A stretch of DNA of 39,838 nt from a bacterium. Its GTDB lineage: Bacteria > Planctomycetota > UBA1135 > GCA-002686595. A model generated the notes under the pieces. The model was not told the DNA's origin. It searched no databases and worked only from the letters and a program-made list of their open reading frames with translations. The position numbers and the translations under genes are program-made. The stretch is taken from the NCBI GenBank assembly GCA_030428395.1, contig JAUIDW010000017.1:1-39838 (forward strand), given 5' to 3'. Every line of letters starts with the position of its first letter. The first letter of the stretch is position 1. Below are positions 1-7,630 of the stretch, in pieces.

Positions 1-138
1 CCAGCGCTCGCCCGCGAACGGCCGCGGGGGCGGGTAGCGGTACACCGGCGGCCAGGCGGCCTCGAGCGCGAGGGCGGCGACGAGCGCGACGCCCAGGACG
101 CGCAGCGCGACGCCGGCCGCGCGGCGGATCGGCCTCAT
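1..138 (-). CDS. Truncated gene, N-terminus of exported or membrane-anchored protein, function unknown
   Basis: Only the first 46 codons lie in the window. They read as a start, a basic stretch (RPIRR), a hydrophobic segment of roughly residues 8-26 rich in Ala, Val and Leu, and then a Pro/Tyr/Arg-rich stretch (VYRYPPPRPFAGERW). This looks like a signal anchor or signal peptide followed by the start of a periplasmic domain. The ATG overlaps the TGA of the upstream mltA-like gene (ATGA), which implies translational coupling and a shared transcript. I do not recognise the family from so short a piece. Confidence 0.6.
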   Translation of the reverse strand, partial: MRPIRRAAGVALRVLGVALVAALALEAAWPPVYRYPPPRPFAGERW

Positions 139-1325
139 GGCCGCGGTTCGCGGGGCGGGTCCTTCAGGAACAGGTAGTAGAGCTGTCCCTCGGAGCGCGT
201 GTGCCCGGCGCGGCGCTCGGCGCCGTCGCCGATGCCCAGGTAGATGTCGGCGCGCCCGGCGGTGCGGATGGCGCCGCCGGTGTCCTGGTCCATCATGAAG
301 CGGTGGAACGGGCGCAGGCCGTTCGTCGCGCTGGGCAGGTCCGCCTCGACGAACGTGACCGCGCCGCGCGGGAAGAGCCGCTTGTCGGTCGCGAGCGTTC
401 GCTCGGCGGTGACCTCGACGTTCAGGCTGCCGCGCGGCGTGCCGTCGATGGGGACGAAGAACACGTACGACTCGTTGCGGTTCAGGTACTCGGTGACGAC
501 GTCGACGGGCGTGTTGCGCGCCCACTCGCGGATCGACGAGAGGCTGACCTCGTCCGCGCGCAGCACGCCGTCGGCCACGAGCTCCCGGCCCAGCGAGCGG
601 TACGGCTGCCCGTTCTTGCCGGAGTAGCCCAGGCGCAGCAACTCGCCGTCGGGCAACCGCACGAAGGCCGAGCCGTTGACGTGGGCGATGTACGCGTCGA
701 CGGGGTTCGAGAGCCACGCGAGCTCGAGGCCCTGGTCCTTCAGCATCGCGCTGGCCTCGATCGCCTGGCGCGTCGGGTAGGGCTCGAGCCCGCCGTCGGC
801 CGTGCGGCGGCCGAGGATCTGGCCCTGCGGCCCCTTCTCGAGGTCGGGCGGCAGCCCGTACAGCGGCCAGTCGTAGCCCGGGCCCGGCTCGGTGCTGCCC
901 GGCAGGATCGGCGTGCAGTACCCGGTGAACAGCACCCCGCCGCCCTCGGCGTTCCAGCCGGCGCTCTTGTAGACGGTGAACTCGTCCTCGAGCGCGCGCA
1001 GGAAGGCAGCGTGGTTCGGCGTCTCGAAGATCAGCTCGCGGAACCGGACGAGGCTCGCCTGCGCGTGGGCGTGCGTGATCCCCTCGATCGGGAAGTGCTG
1101 CTGCGACGACGGCCGCTGCATCCACTCGATCGAGCGGTCGAGGGCGGGGAGCAGCTCGCTCTGCCAGCCCCAGTCGGCCGCGAAGTCCGGCCGGCGCTCG
1201 CCCGGCTCGAGCGGGATCAGCGCCGGCGCGCCCTCCGGCAGGGGCGTGTTGTAGTCGGGCTGCAGGCGGCAGCCGCCGAGGGCGGCGAGGCCGAGGAGGG
1301 CGATCCGACCGAGCGCGCGTCGCAT
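135..1325 (-). CDS. mltA: MltA-type membrane-bound lytic murein transglycosylase (lipoprotein)
   Basis: Predicted peptidoglycan lytic transglycosylase, cleaving the MurNAc-GlcNAc bond to form 1,6-anhydro ends at the inner face of the outer membrane. The 396-residue product starts with a lipoprotein signal (basic MRR, hydrophobic core, lipobox LGGC with Cys19). The body matches the MltA barrel (for example FTGYCTPILPGS and WLSNPVDAYIAHVNGSAF). The C-terminus is a 3D domain with QDTGGAIR, then ADIYLGIGDGAE and AGH, where the family's catalytic Asp lies. The ATG at 1325 is preferred because the lipoprotein signal begins there; the open frame upstream is antisense to noncoding DNA and other genes. 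The next gene overlaps by ATGA. The family assignment is firm; the substrate role is inferred from the family. Confidence 0.92.
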   Translation of the reverse strand: MRRALGRIALLGLAALGGCRLQPDYNTPLPEGAPALIPLEPGERRPDFAADWGWQSELLPALDRSIEWMQRPSSQQHFPIEGITHAHAQASLVRFRELIFETPNHAAFLRALEDEFTVYKSAGWNAEGGGVLFTGYCTPILPGSTEPGPGYDWPLYGLPPDLEKGPQGQILGRRTADGGLEPYPTRQAIEASAMLKDQGLELAWLSNPVDAYIAHVNGSAFVRLPDGELLRLGYSGKNGQPYRSLGRELVADGVLRADEVSLSSIREWARNTPVDVVTEYLNRNESYVFFVPIDGTPRGSLNVEVTAERTLATDKRLFPRGAVTFVEADLPSATNGLRPFHRFMMDQDTGGAIRTAGRADIYLGIGDGAERRAGHTRSEGQLYYLFLKDPPREPRP

Positions 1326-1368
1326 CGCACCAGGGTAGGGGCGAACGGCGATCCGATCGAGGGCCCGA

Positions 1369-1386
1369 GCCGGGGGAAGCCCCGGC
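1369..1386 (-). terminator. Candidate hairpin terminator downstream of the glycosyltransferase gene
   Basis: A perfect 7-bp stem (GCCGGGG/CCCCGGC) closes a GAAG tetraloop. It lies in the 170-bp gap between the GT-C gene and mltA. A second, longer-looped inverted repeat (GGCCCGG at 1410-1416 with CCGGGCC at 1434-1440) lies closer to the GT-C stop. Neither is followed by a T-run, so intrinsic termination is uncertain. Confidence 0.4.
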
Positions 1387-1495
1387 CGGCGAGGTTCCGG
1401 ACCCGTGCGGGCCCGGAGCGGTGCGCGCCCGCGCCGGGCCGGCGCGATCCTGAGCCGGCGCGAGCCCGAGCCGGCCGGCCGGGGGCCCGCGAGCG

Positions 1496-3076
1496 CTAGT
1501 CGCGGCGGGGCGGGGCCGTGTGGAACAGCCACGCGCCCTCGACGCGCTCCCCGGGGCCGTGCCGCTGCCGGAAGTACTCCACGAGCCCCCGGTCGGCCGC
1601 GCGGTCGTCCAGGAGGGCGACGCGGTCGATGGCGCGCCGGGCGATCACGTCCTCGATGCCGGCGGTGCTGCCGGCCCGCCGGGCGGCGAAGACCACGCTC
1701 CAGACCGGGCGCTCGAGCCAGACCGCCAGGTGCCAGCCGGAGGTCCCCGCCAGGCGCTCGGCGGCCGGCACGCGGGCGCCGACGGCCGCCGCGACCGTCC
1801 GCGCGCGCTCGTGCTGCGCCTCGCGCTCGGACCAGCCGTCCCGCCACGAGAAGTCGACGGCCGCCGCCGCGGCGACCAGGGCCAGGGTCCAGGCCTTGGC
1901 CGAGCGGTCGCACACGAAGCGGCGCAGCACGAAGGCCACGAGCTCGGCCGTGGAGACCAGCGCCAGCATCCACAGGGGCAGCACCAGCCGGTCCTCGAAG
2001 GCGAAGTAGACCAGCAGCACGGCGAGGGCGATCCCGAGGAACAGCTCGCCCGCGCCCCGGTGGCGCAGCAGCCCCGCGAGCCAGCCCGCGAGCAGCAGCG
2101 CGGTCACCGCCGCGTGCGCGGGGCCGACGGGGCGCTCCTTGGGGCGGTCGACGAGCGCGGACGTCATGCGGCTGCCCAGGACGTGGGCGACGTCACGCGC
2201 CCGCTCGGGGACGCGCGCCAGGATCTCGTCGGCTCCGAGCCGCCGCGACCCGGGGTCGCCGGGGTCCGCGCGCGTCATGGCCGTGCCGTAGGAGTGCAGC
2301 CACGTCTGGTCGACCGGCCCGTCGGGCAGCGAGGCCGCGACGTGGGCCTGCCAGGGCGCCAGGCACAGGGCCGGCAGCAGCGCGACCGGGGCCAGCCGCC
2401 GGGCGGCGAAGGCCCCCCAGCGCTCGCCGGCGAAGCGCCCGCGCTCGCCCTGCAGCCGCGCCAGCACGCGCGCCAGGAGGATCGCCGGCACGAGCAGCCC
2501 CGCGACCGTGCGCACGTACGCCGCCGCGCCGACGGCGAGGGCCAGCACGACCTCGCGCCGCGCGCCGCCGCGCTGGGCCCAGCGGTCGAGCAGCAGGCAG
2601 CCGAGGATCAGCGCCGCGCCGGGCGCGTCGGACAGCACGCTGGTCGCCAGGCGCTGGTAGCCCGGGTTCAGCCAGACGAGGAGGCCCAGCGCCAGGGCCA
2701 GCAGCGTGCCGACCCGCGCGCGCGCGTACAGCGCCAGCAGGAACGCGCCGAGCGCGGCCCAGGCCGACACGAACAGGTTCAGCGCGGCGAAGTCCGTCCC
2801 GCGCGTCGCCACCAGCGGCGCGAGCATCGCGGAGAAGCCGGGGGGCCGGACGAGGAAGGGCTCGCCGAGCATGCGGTAGCCCTCGCCGGCGGCCAGCGAG
2901 CGCGCCGTCAGGATGTACATCGACGCGTCGTTGGCGGCGTCGTACCAGCCGTGCACGGTCACGGCGAGGCTGGCGACGAGCAGCAGCGCGAAGCCCGCGA
3001 ACAGCGCGCGGTCCACGCCGCGCCAGGGGCCGAGCTGCAGGACGCGCGGGCCGACCTCGCAGGCGTCGGGCGTCAT
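1496..3076 (-). CDS. GT-C family membrane glycosyltransferase (ArnT/PMT-like)
   Basis: Predicted polytopic inner-membrane glycosyltransferase of 526 residues that would use a polyprenyl-phosphate sugar donor. After a short cytoplasmic N-terminus comes a first membrane segment (about 24-44), then WYDAANDASMYILTARSL, the acidic-loop pattern of GT-C enzymes in which Asp50 is the likely catalytic residue. RPPGFSAMLAPL follows, as in ArnT/PMT-like proteins, then about ten hydrophobic segments and a soluble C-terminal region of about 120 residues. The ATG overlaps the stop of the sulfatase-like gene (ATGA), so the two are probably co-translated. The acceptor is unknown; pairing with an alkaline-phosphatase-superfamily enzyme hints at envelope glycan or lipid modification. 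Confidence 0.8.
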   Translation of the reverse strand: MTPDACEVGPRVLQLGPWRGVDRALFAGFALLLVASLAVTVHGWYDAANDASMYILTARSLAAGEGYRMLGEPFLVRPPGFSAMLAPLVATRGTDFAALNLFVSAWAALGAFLLALYARARVGTLLALALGLLVWLNPGYQRLATSVLSDAPGAALILGCLLLDRWAQRGGARREVVLALAVGAAAYVRTVAGLLVPAILLARVLARLQGERGRFAGERWGAFAARRLAPVALLPALCLAPWQAHVAASLPDGPVDQTWLHSYGTAMTRADPGDPGSRRLGADEILARVPERARDVAHVLGSRMTSALVDRPKERPVGPAHAAVTALLLAGWLAGLLRHRGAGELFLGIALAVLLVYFAFEDRLVLPLWMLALVSTAELVAFVLRRFVCDRSAKAWTLALVAAAAAVDFSWRDGWSEREAQHERARTVAAAVGARVPAAERLAGTSGWHLAVWLERPVWSVVFAARRAGSTAGIEDVIARRAIDRVALLDDRAADRGLVEYFRQRHGPGERVEGAWLFHTAPPRRD

Positions 3077-4575
3077 CGGGTCTCGTCGGTCCCGCTCGAC
3101 GCGCCGTCCGGCTCGTCCAGCGGAGCCTCCGCGTCCTCCCCGTCGACGTACCCCAGCTTCCGCATCATCTCCAGACGCTCGGCGTCCATCGGCGCCTCGG
3201 CCGCCTGCGCCGCGCGTCCCTCGCGCGTGGCCGCCTCGTACACCTTGAAGGCGTCGAGCATGGCCCGCACCCGGCCGGGGTTGCCCTCCGCCAGGTCGAC
3301 GGTCTCGCCGGGGTCCTCGAGCACGTCGTACAGCCGGTGGCGACCCTCCTCCTCGTGCCACACGAGGCGGTAGCGGCCGTCGGACAGCGCCTCCCACTTC
3401 GCCCGCCCCTTGTCCGGCAGCAGCCGCTGGGGCAGCACGCGCCCGGTCGGCACGTCCGCGCCGATCAGCGCGCGCCCGCGGCGGCTGCCGGGGTCGACGC
3501 CCAAGGCGCTCTCGATCGTGGGCCGCACGTCGACGTGGCCGACCAGCGCGGACACGCGGCGCACGCCGTCGGGTCCGAGCTCGGCCGCCGGCGCGCCGAC
3601 GCCGCGCGGGTAGCGCACGAGGAGCGGGACGCGCACGACGTCGCGGTAGACGTTCTCGCCGTGGCAGAACCAGTACTCGTGCTCGCCCAGCGCCTCGCCG
3701 TGGTCGGCGGTGAAGACGACCAGCGTGCCCTCCCACAGGTCGTGGTCGCGCAGCCAGTCGAACAGCCGGCCGACGTGCTCGTCGAAGAAGGCGATCTCGG
3801 CGTCGTACAGGTCGCGGTACACGTCCACGCGCTGCTCGCCGTCGAGGTTCTGGTAGTGGGGGATGTCGCCGCGCCCCAGCTTGTCCGGTCCGACGGGCAC
3901 GCGGCGCGAGTCCTGGTGGTCGCCCGCGAAGCGCTCCGCGTACACCTCCGGCGGCGTGTACGGCCCGTGCGGGTCCTGGTAGTGCACCCACAGGAAGAAG
4001 CGGTCGTTGCCCTCCGCCCGGGCGCCCTCCAGCCAGTCGATCGCCGCGTCGGTCGTGTGGTGCGCCGGGCGCTCCCACATCGCGGTGCGGACCTTCTCGC
4101 GCTGGCTCATGCGCGCGTCGAAGTGGTCGAAGCCCTGCTCGAACCCGCCCGGCACGGGCGAGCCGCGCTTGGTCAGCACGGGGTTCGACACGACCGCCGC
4201 CGTGGTCACGCCGTGGGCCTTCAGGCGCTCGGCCAGCGTCTCGACCTCGGCCGGGATCAGCCGGAAGTTGCCCGGCGTCACGCCGACCTCCTGCGGGAAG
4301 CGCCCCGTCATCACCCCGGCCATGGCGGGCACCGTCATCGGCGCGCAGGCGTAGGCCTCGTCGAACACGACCGACTCGCGCGCGAGCTCGTCGAGCCGCG
4401 GGCTGGTCCCGCGCGGGTACCCGTAGAGCCCGAGCCGGTCGGCCCGCAGCGTGTCGCAGACGACCAGCACCACGCGCTCGACCCCCGTCCCCCGGTCGGA
4501 CCGGGCGCCCCCGCACGCCGCGAGCAGGGCGGCGAGCGCGAGGCCGAGCGTGGGGAGCCGTCGTCGGGAGGCCAT
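3073..4575 (-). CDS. Sulfatase-like alkaline phosphatase superfamily lipoprotein with Thr at the nucleophile position
   Basis: A 500-residue exported hydrolase of the sulfatase fold. A lipoprotein signal ends at LLAAC (Cys21). Metal-site motifs are present: VVCDTLRADRLG (Asp41), HYQDPHGPY (His203 region) and FTADHGEALGEH (Asp291-His292). The C-terminal RLYDVLEDPGE element is typical of the family. In the usual C/S-x-P-S-R-x4-T-G signature this protein reads T-V-P-A-M-A-G-V-M-T-G, so the position that becomes formylglycine in true sulfatases is Thr81. That suggests a phosphotransferase or phosphodiesterase using Thr, as in LTA-synthase or EptA-type relatives, or at least a non-classical enzyme. 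It heads the operon with the GT-C gene. The fold is sure; the substrate is unknown. Confidence 0.85.
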   Translation of the reverse strand: MASRRRLPTLGLALAALLAACGGARSDRGTGVERVVLVVCDTLRADRLGLYGYPRGTSPRLDELARESVVFDEAYACAPMTVPAMAGVMTGRFPQEVGVTPGNFRLIPAEVETLAERLKAHGVTTAAVVSNPVLTKRGSPVPGGFEQGFDHFDARMSQREKVRTAMWERPAHHTTDAAIDWLEGARAEGNDRFFLWVHYQDPHGPYTPPEVYAERFAGDHQDSRRVPVGPDKLGRGDIPHYQNLDGEQRVDVYRDLYDAEIAFFDEHVGRLFDWLRDHDLWEGTLVVFTADHGEALGEHEYWFCHGENVYRDVVRVPLLVRYPRGVGAPAAELGPDGVRRVSALVGHVDVRPTIESALGVDPGSRRGRALIGADVPTGRVLPQRLLPDKGRAKWEALSDGRYRLVWHEEEGRHRLYDVLEDPGETVDLAEGNPGRVRAMLDAFKVYEAATREGRAAQAAEAPMDAERLEMMRKLGYVDGEDAEAPLDEPDGASSGTDETR

Positions 4576-4714
4576 GGGGTCGGTTTACGAAGCCGGGCCG
4601 CGGGTTGCGAGCGGCTGGCGAGCGGAGTTGGGGGGCCGCCGGGCGCGGCGAGCGAGGAATCCGGGACGCCGGGCGACACCGGCGCCGACCCGGGGAGTCC
4701 TACGGGCGGAGGTG

Positions 4715-4746
4715 GGGGCGGTGGGACCCCCGGCGGACCCCGCCCC
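4715..4746 (-). terminator. Candidate hairpin downstream of the transketolase gene
   Basis: GGGGCGG (4715-4721) pairs with CCGCCCC (4740-4746) as a 7-bp stem with an 18-nt GC-rich loop. It begins about 16 nt past the transketolase stop on the minus strand. There is no T-run. Confidence 0.35.
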
Positions 4747-4761
4747 GCCCCCGCGCGCGCC

Positions 4762-7095
4762 CTAGGACCACGCCAGCCGCTCGCGCCGCGCCTGCGCGTC
4801 GCGCGCGAACCGGGCGATGCCCTCCCACAGACTGTCGGGGTCGATGTGCGCCTCGCGCTTGAGCTCCTCGACGTTGCCGCCGGTGCGCCAGCGGTTGTCC
4901 CAGTCGGAGCTCATCGCGTACTCGGCGGCGACGTCGTTGGGCATCCAGTCGTGCATCAGGCGGCGGGCGCCGTTGGTGACGACGGTCGAGTCGAGCCAGT
5001 CGCGGCGCGGCAGCACCTGGTCGCGGTAGGCCTGGGGCTGCCTGCGGAAGAGCTCCCACGAGACGGCCTGGACCAGCTTCACGTTGGGGCCCTCGCCGGC
5101 GAGCAGGCGGGGCAGCAGGGTGTAGATCGAGTCGGTGGTGCTCGTGCCCTGGACCAGGATGGTGCCCTCGGGCGGGCGGGCCGGGTCGTGCGGCTTGACC
5201 ACGTAGGCGCCGCGGGCGGCCTCGCGGAAGGAGGGTACGCCGAGGGCGGCGCGGTCGGGGATGGTCACCGCCGGGCGCGTGAGGTGCAGCGCCACGATGG
5301 GCACCTCGCTGCGCAGGGCGGCGGCGAGCGCGGGCGCGACCTCGTTGTGCTCCCAGGGGTGCAGGTTGATGACCTGGCCCTCGGGGAAGAGCTGGGTGAC
5401 GCCGGGGGCGAAGATGCCGAAGTGGGTGCGGCTGTCCTCGGCGGTCTCGGGGCCGGAGTGGCCGGCGACCCAGATGACCTTGCCGACCTTCAGCGGGCAG
5501 TCCTGGGCGAGCTGCGAGTACAGGCGCATCAGGCCGTACTTCAGGTACGAGAACGAGCCGTAGGTCGAGCACGCGCCCCAGTAGCCCAGGAACTCCTCCT
5601 CGGGCTTCGCCGACATGTTCACCGACGCCAGGCCGACGGAGACGCCGGCGTTGGTGAACTCGGTGATCTGCTGCGGGAGGAGGCAGCCCTCCGGGGACCT
5701 GTCGCGCTCGTACCAGCCGAAGCCCGGCTCGCCCTGCCACTCGTCGGCGAAGCCGGAGATGTTGGTCGAGTCGGCCAGGTCGGCCGAGCAGGCGAGCACC
5801 AGCGGGCGTCCCATCTCGCGCTTCGCGCGGTGGTTCACCCAGGCGCCGAAGCTGGCGAAGCCCTGGCGGTTCGGGGCCTTCGCGCCGGGCTCGACGAACA
5901 GCTCGTCCGGCAGCGCCTCCGGGTCCAGCCAGTCGCGGTCCTGGCCCAGGTTGGTCGGGGACGTCAGGCGGAAGCCCTCGGGGCGCTCCGGCACGGAGTC
6001 CCCGAGCTCGACCAGCGTGTCGGCCAGGTACTCGACCAGGGCCGGGTCGGAGCGCATCACCTCGAAGACCTGCTCGAACCACTCGCGCGACTGCTCGCGG
6101 CTGCCGTCCTCGCCCGGGTCCGTGGTGTTCCCGAAGCCGCGGAATTCCATGCCGTACTTCGCCTGGAAGTCGGCGCGGCACTTCCAGAACAGCTCGGAGT
6201 TGCGCTTGTGCGCGGCGCCGTGCGAGGCGGCGTCGAACTTGTGGTAGCCGCGCCCCTTGCGCGTCTTGAACCACACCATGCCCGGGCGCCCGCCCGTGTC
6301 CTCGGCGTGGACGATCTCGAGCAGCGCCTTCGTGATCTCGGCGTAGTCCTCGCCGCGCTCGGTCCCGGCCACGCGCCAGCCGTACGGCTCGTACCAGGAC
6401 CGCGGGTCGCCCGCGACGACCTCGCTGTTCGCGAACGAGTCGATCCCGTGGTCGTTCCAGTCGAACAGCACGACCAGGTTGTCGAGGCCGAGGCCCCAGG
6501 CGGAGTTCTTCGACTCGTGGTGCGCGCCCGCGGAGTGGCCGCCCTCGCCCTCCATCGCGAACACGCGCGTCTCCCCCGCGCCCGCGTGCTTCAGCGCGGC
6601 CGCCTCGCCCACGGCCGGCGGCATGCCGTGACCGGAGGGGCCGGTGTTCCACTTGAAGAAGAGGGTCTTGCCCTCCATCTCGGCGTGCCCCGGCAGGTGC
6701 CCGTTGTGGCGCAGCCAGAGCAGGTCCTGCCAGAACAGCGTGCGCTCCTCGCCGCCGTGCACCAGGTACCGCGGGTCGCCGGTCTGCTCGTGGCGGATCC
6801 GCAGGGCCTCGTTGTAGACGGCCAGCATGGCGTAGACCGCCGGCACGCAGTGGCCCGCGACCAGCACGAAGCGGTCCCCGAAGGCCTTGTCGGGGCGCCG
6901 CACGTCCCAGCGCATGCCGGCTCCCAGGCTCGAGGCGACCAGCAGCGGGACCTTCGAGCGCGACCCTCCCGGGTGCCCGCTCTGCCGCAGGTTCAGCATC
7001 AGGTCGATGCACTGGTCGATCAGGTCGCCGATCTTCTCCCAGTGGTGGAAGTTGCGGCTCAGGGTCTCGTAGGCGGGCTTGGACAGGGTCTGCAT
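4762..7095 (-). CDS. Transketolase-like thiamine diphosphate enzyme, divergent long form
   Basis: Predicted ThDP-dependent ketol transfer between sugar phosphates (pentose phosphate pathway). The product is 777 residues, longer than the roughly 660 of classical transketolase. The N-terminus has SGHPGGSRSKVP (residues 39-50), and GPSGHGMPPAVGEAAALKHAG follows at 152-172. The ThDP motif reads GEG (183-185) and ends in DWND with Asn214. Canonical transketolase has GDG, so the metal-binding Asp is replaced by Glu184. The pyrimidine-binding and C-terminal domains follow (AGHSGPETAEDSRTHFGIF; ILVQGTSTTDSIYTLLPRLL). The ATG at 7095 has an AAGGGAG ribosome site 7 nt upstream. Alternatives are a phosphoketolase-like or E1-like function, but motif order favours transketolase. 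It would drain pentose phosphates made by the nucleoside genes in this window. Confidence 0.8.
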   Translation of the reverse strand: MQTLSKPAYETLSRNFHHWEKIGDLIDQCIDLMLNLRQSGHPGGSRSKVPLLVASSLGAGMRWDVRRPDKAFGDRFVLVAGHCVPAVYAMLAVYNEALRIRHEQTGDPRYLVHGGEERTLFWQDLLWLRHNGHLPGHAEMEGKTLFFKWNTGPSGHGMPPAVGEAAALKHAGAGETRVFAMEGEGGHSAGAHHESKNSAWGLGLDNLVVLFDWNDHGIDSFANSEVVAGDPRSWYEPYGWRVAGTERGEDYAEITKALLEIVHAEDTGGRPGMVWFKTRKGRGYHKFDAASHGAAHKRNSELFWKCRADFQAKYGMEFRGFGNTTDPGEDGSREQSREWFEQVFEVMRSDPALVEYLADTLVELGDSVPERPEGFRLTSPTNLGQDRDWLDPEALPDELFVEPGAKAPNRQGFASFGAWVNHRAKREMGRPLVLACSADLADSTNISGFADEWQGEPGFGWYERDRSPEGCLLPQQITEFTNAGVSVGLASVNMSAKPEEEFLGYWGACSTYGSFSYLKYGLMRLYSQLAQDCPLKVGKVIWVAGHSGPETAEDSRTHFGIFAPGVTQLFPEGQVINLHPWEHNEVAPALAAALRSEVPIVALHLTRPAVTIPDRAALGVPSFREAARGAYVVKPHDPARPPEGTILVQGTSTTDSIYTLLPRLLAGEGPNVKLVQAVSWELFRRQPQAYRDQVLPRRDWLDSTVVTNGARRLMHDWMPNDVAAEYAMSSDWDNRWRTGGNVEELKREAHIDPDSLWEGIARFARDAQARRERLAWS

Positions 7096-7129
7096 GGACG
7101 GGCTCCCTTGGGGACGGAAGGGGGCGGAG

Positions 7130-7135
7130 ACTATA
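7130..7135 (-). promoter_or_regulatory. Candidate -10 element for the transketolase gene
   Basis: On the minus strand this reads TATAGT, one mismatch from TATAAT, in the only AT-rich patch of the 168-bp divergent gap. It sits about 35 nt before the ATG. No convincing -35 box is visible. Confidence 0.35.
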
Positions 7136-7263
7136 ACCCAAAGCGCGCCCCCGCCGGCCGGCGCGTGGCGCCGACGAAACGGCCGCGCGGCGGCGGCATC
7201 CCACCCCCCGAGACGCGGGCCCGGCGCCCGCCCGCCCCCCGCCGACCGCACCGACCACCCGCC

Positions 7264-7521
7264 ATGAGCTCTCGCCCCAAGGTCCGGATCTACGTCACCT
7301 CGTGGTGCGGCTTCTGCCGCGCGGCCAAGCGCCTGCTGGACGAGCGGCAGGTGCCGTACGAGGAGATCGACCTGACCGGCGACGACGCCGCGCGCGCGGA
7401 GGCCGCCGCGCGCCACGACTGGCCGACGGTGCCGATCGTGCTCGCCGGCGACGAGCTGATCGGCGGTTACACCGAGCTCGCGGCGCTCGACCAGTCGCGG
7501 GGCCTCGACCACCTGCGCTGA
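7264..7521 (+). CDS. Glutaredoxin (GrxC-like)
   Basis: An 85-residue dithiol oxidoreductase with the thioredoxin fold, predicted to reduce disulfides or glutathionylated proteins in the cytoplasm. It has beta-strand VRIYVTSW, the active site CGFC (Cys15, Cys18; the common form is CPYC), the cis-Pro motif TVPIV, and GGYTEL at the glutathione-binding loop. Length is normal for the family. It is divergent from the transketolase and precedes the MBOAT gene by about 110 bp, so it is likely monocistronic. The CGFC site also occurs in NrdH- or Mrx-like redoxins, so the electron donor (glutathione or another thiol) cannot be read from sequence. Confidence 0.88.
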   Translation: MSSRPKVRIYVTSWCGFCRAAKRLLDERQVPYEEIDLTGDDAARAEAAARHDWPTVPIVLAGDELIGGYTELAALDQSRGLDHLR

Positions 7522-7583
7522 CCGCGCGGCCGCGCCCGCGAGCGCGGAAAGGGCGCGCCCCGAGGGCGCATCGAAACCGCGCG

Positions 7584-7589
7584 TAGGAT
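7584..7589 (+). promoter_or_regulatory. Candidate -10 element upstream of the MBOAT gene
   Basis: TAGGAT, about 42 nt before the ATG, resembles the TAG-N-N-T hexamers seen before other genes here. No -35 element is clear. Confidence 0.3.
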
Positions 7590-7630
7590 AGCTTCTGCCG
7601 GCCGCGCGGGGCGTCGCGCGGCCGGTTGCC

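Noticed and set aside
1405-7521. Open frame of about 2,000 codons on the plus strand
   Set aside because: It runs antisense to the GT-C, sulfatase-like and transketolase genes. Its translation is Arg/Ala/Pro-rich low complexity; only its last 86 codons, the glutaredoxin, are a gene.
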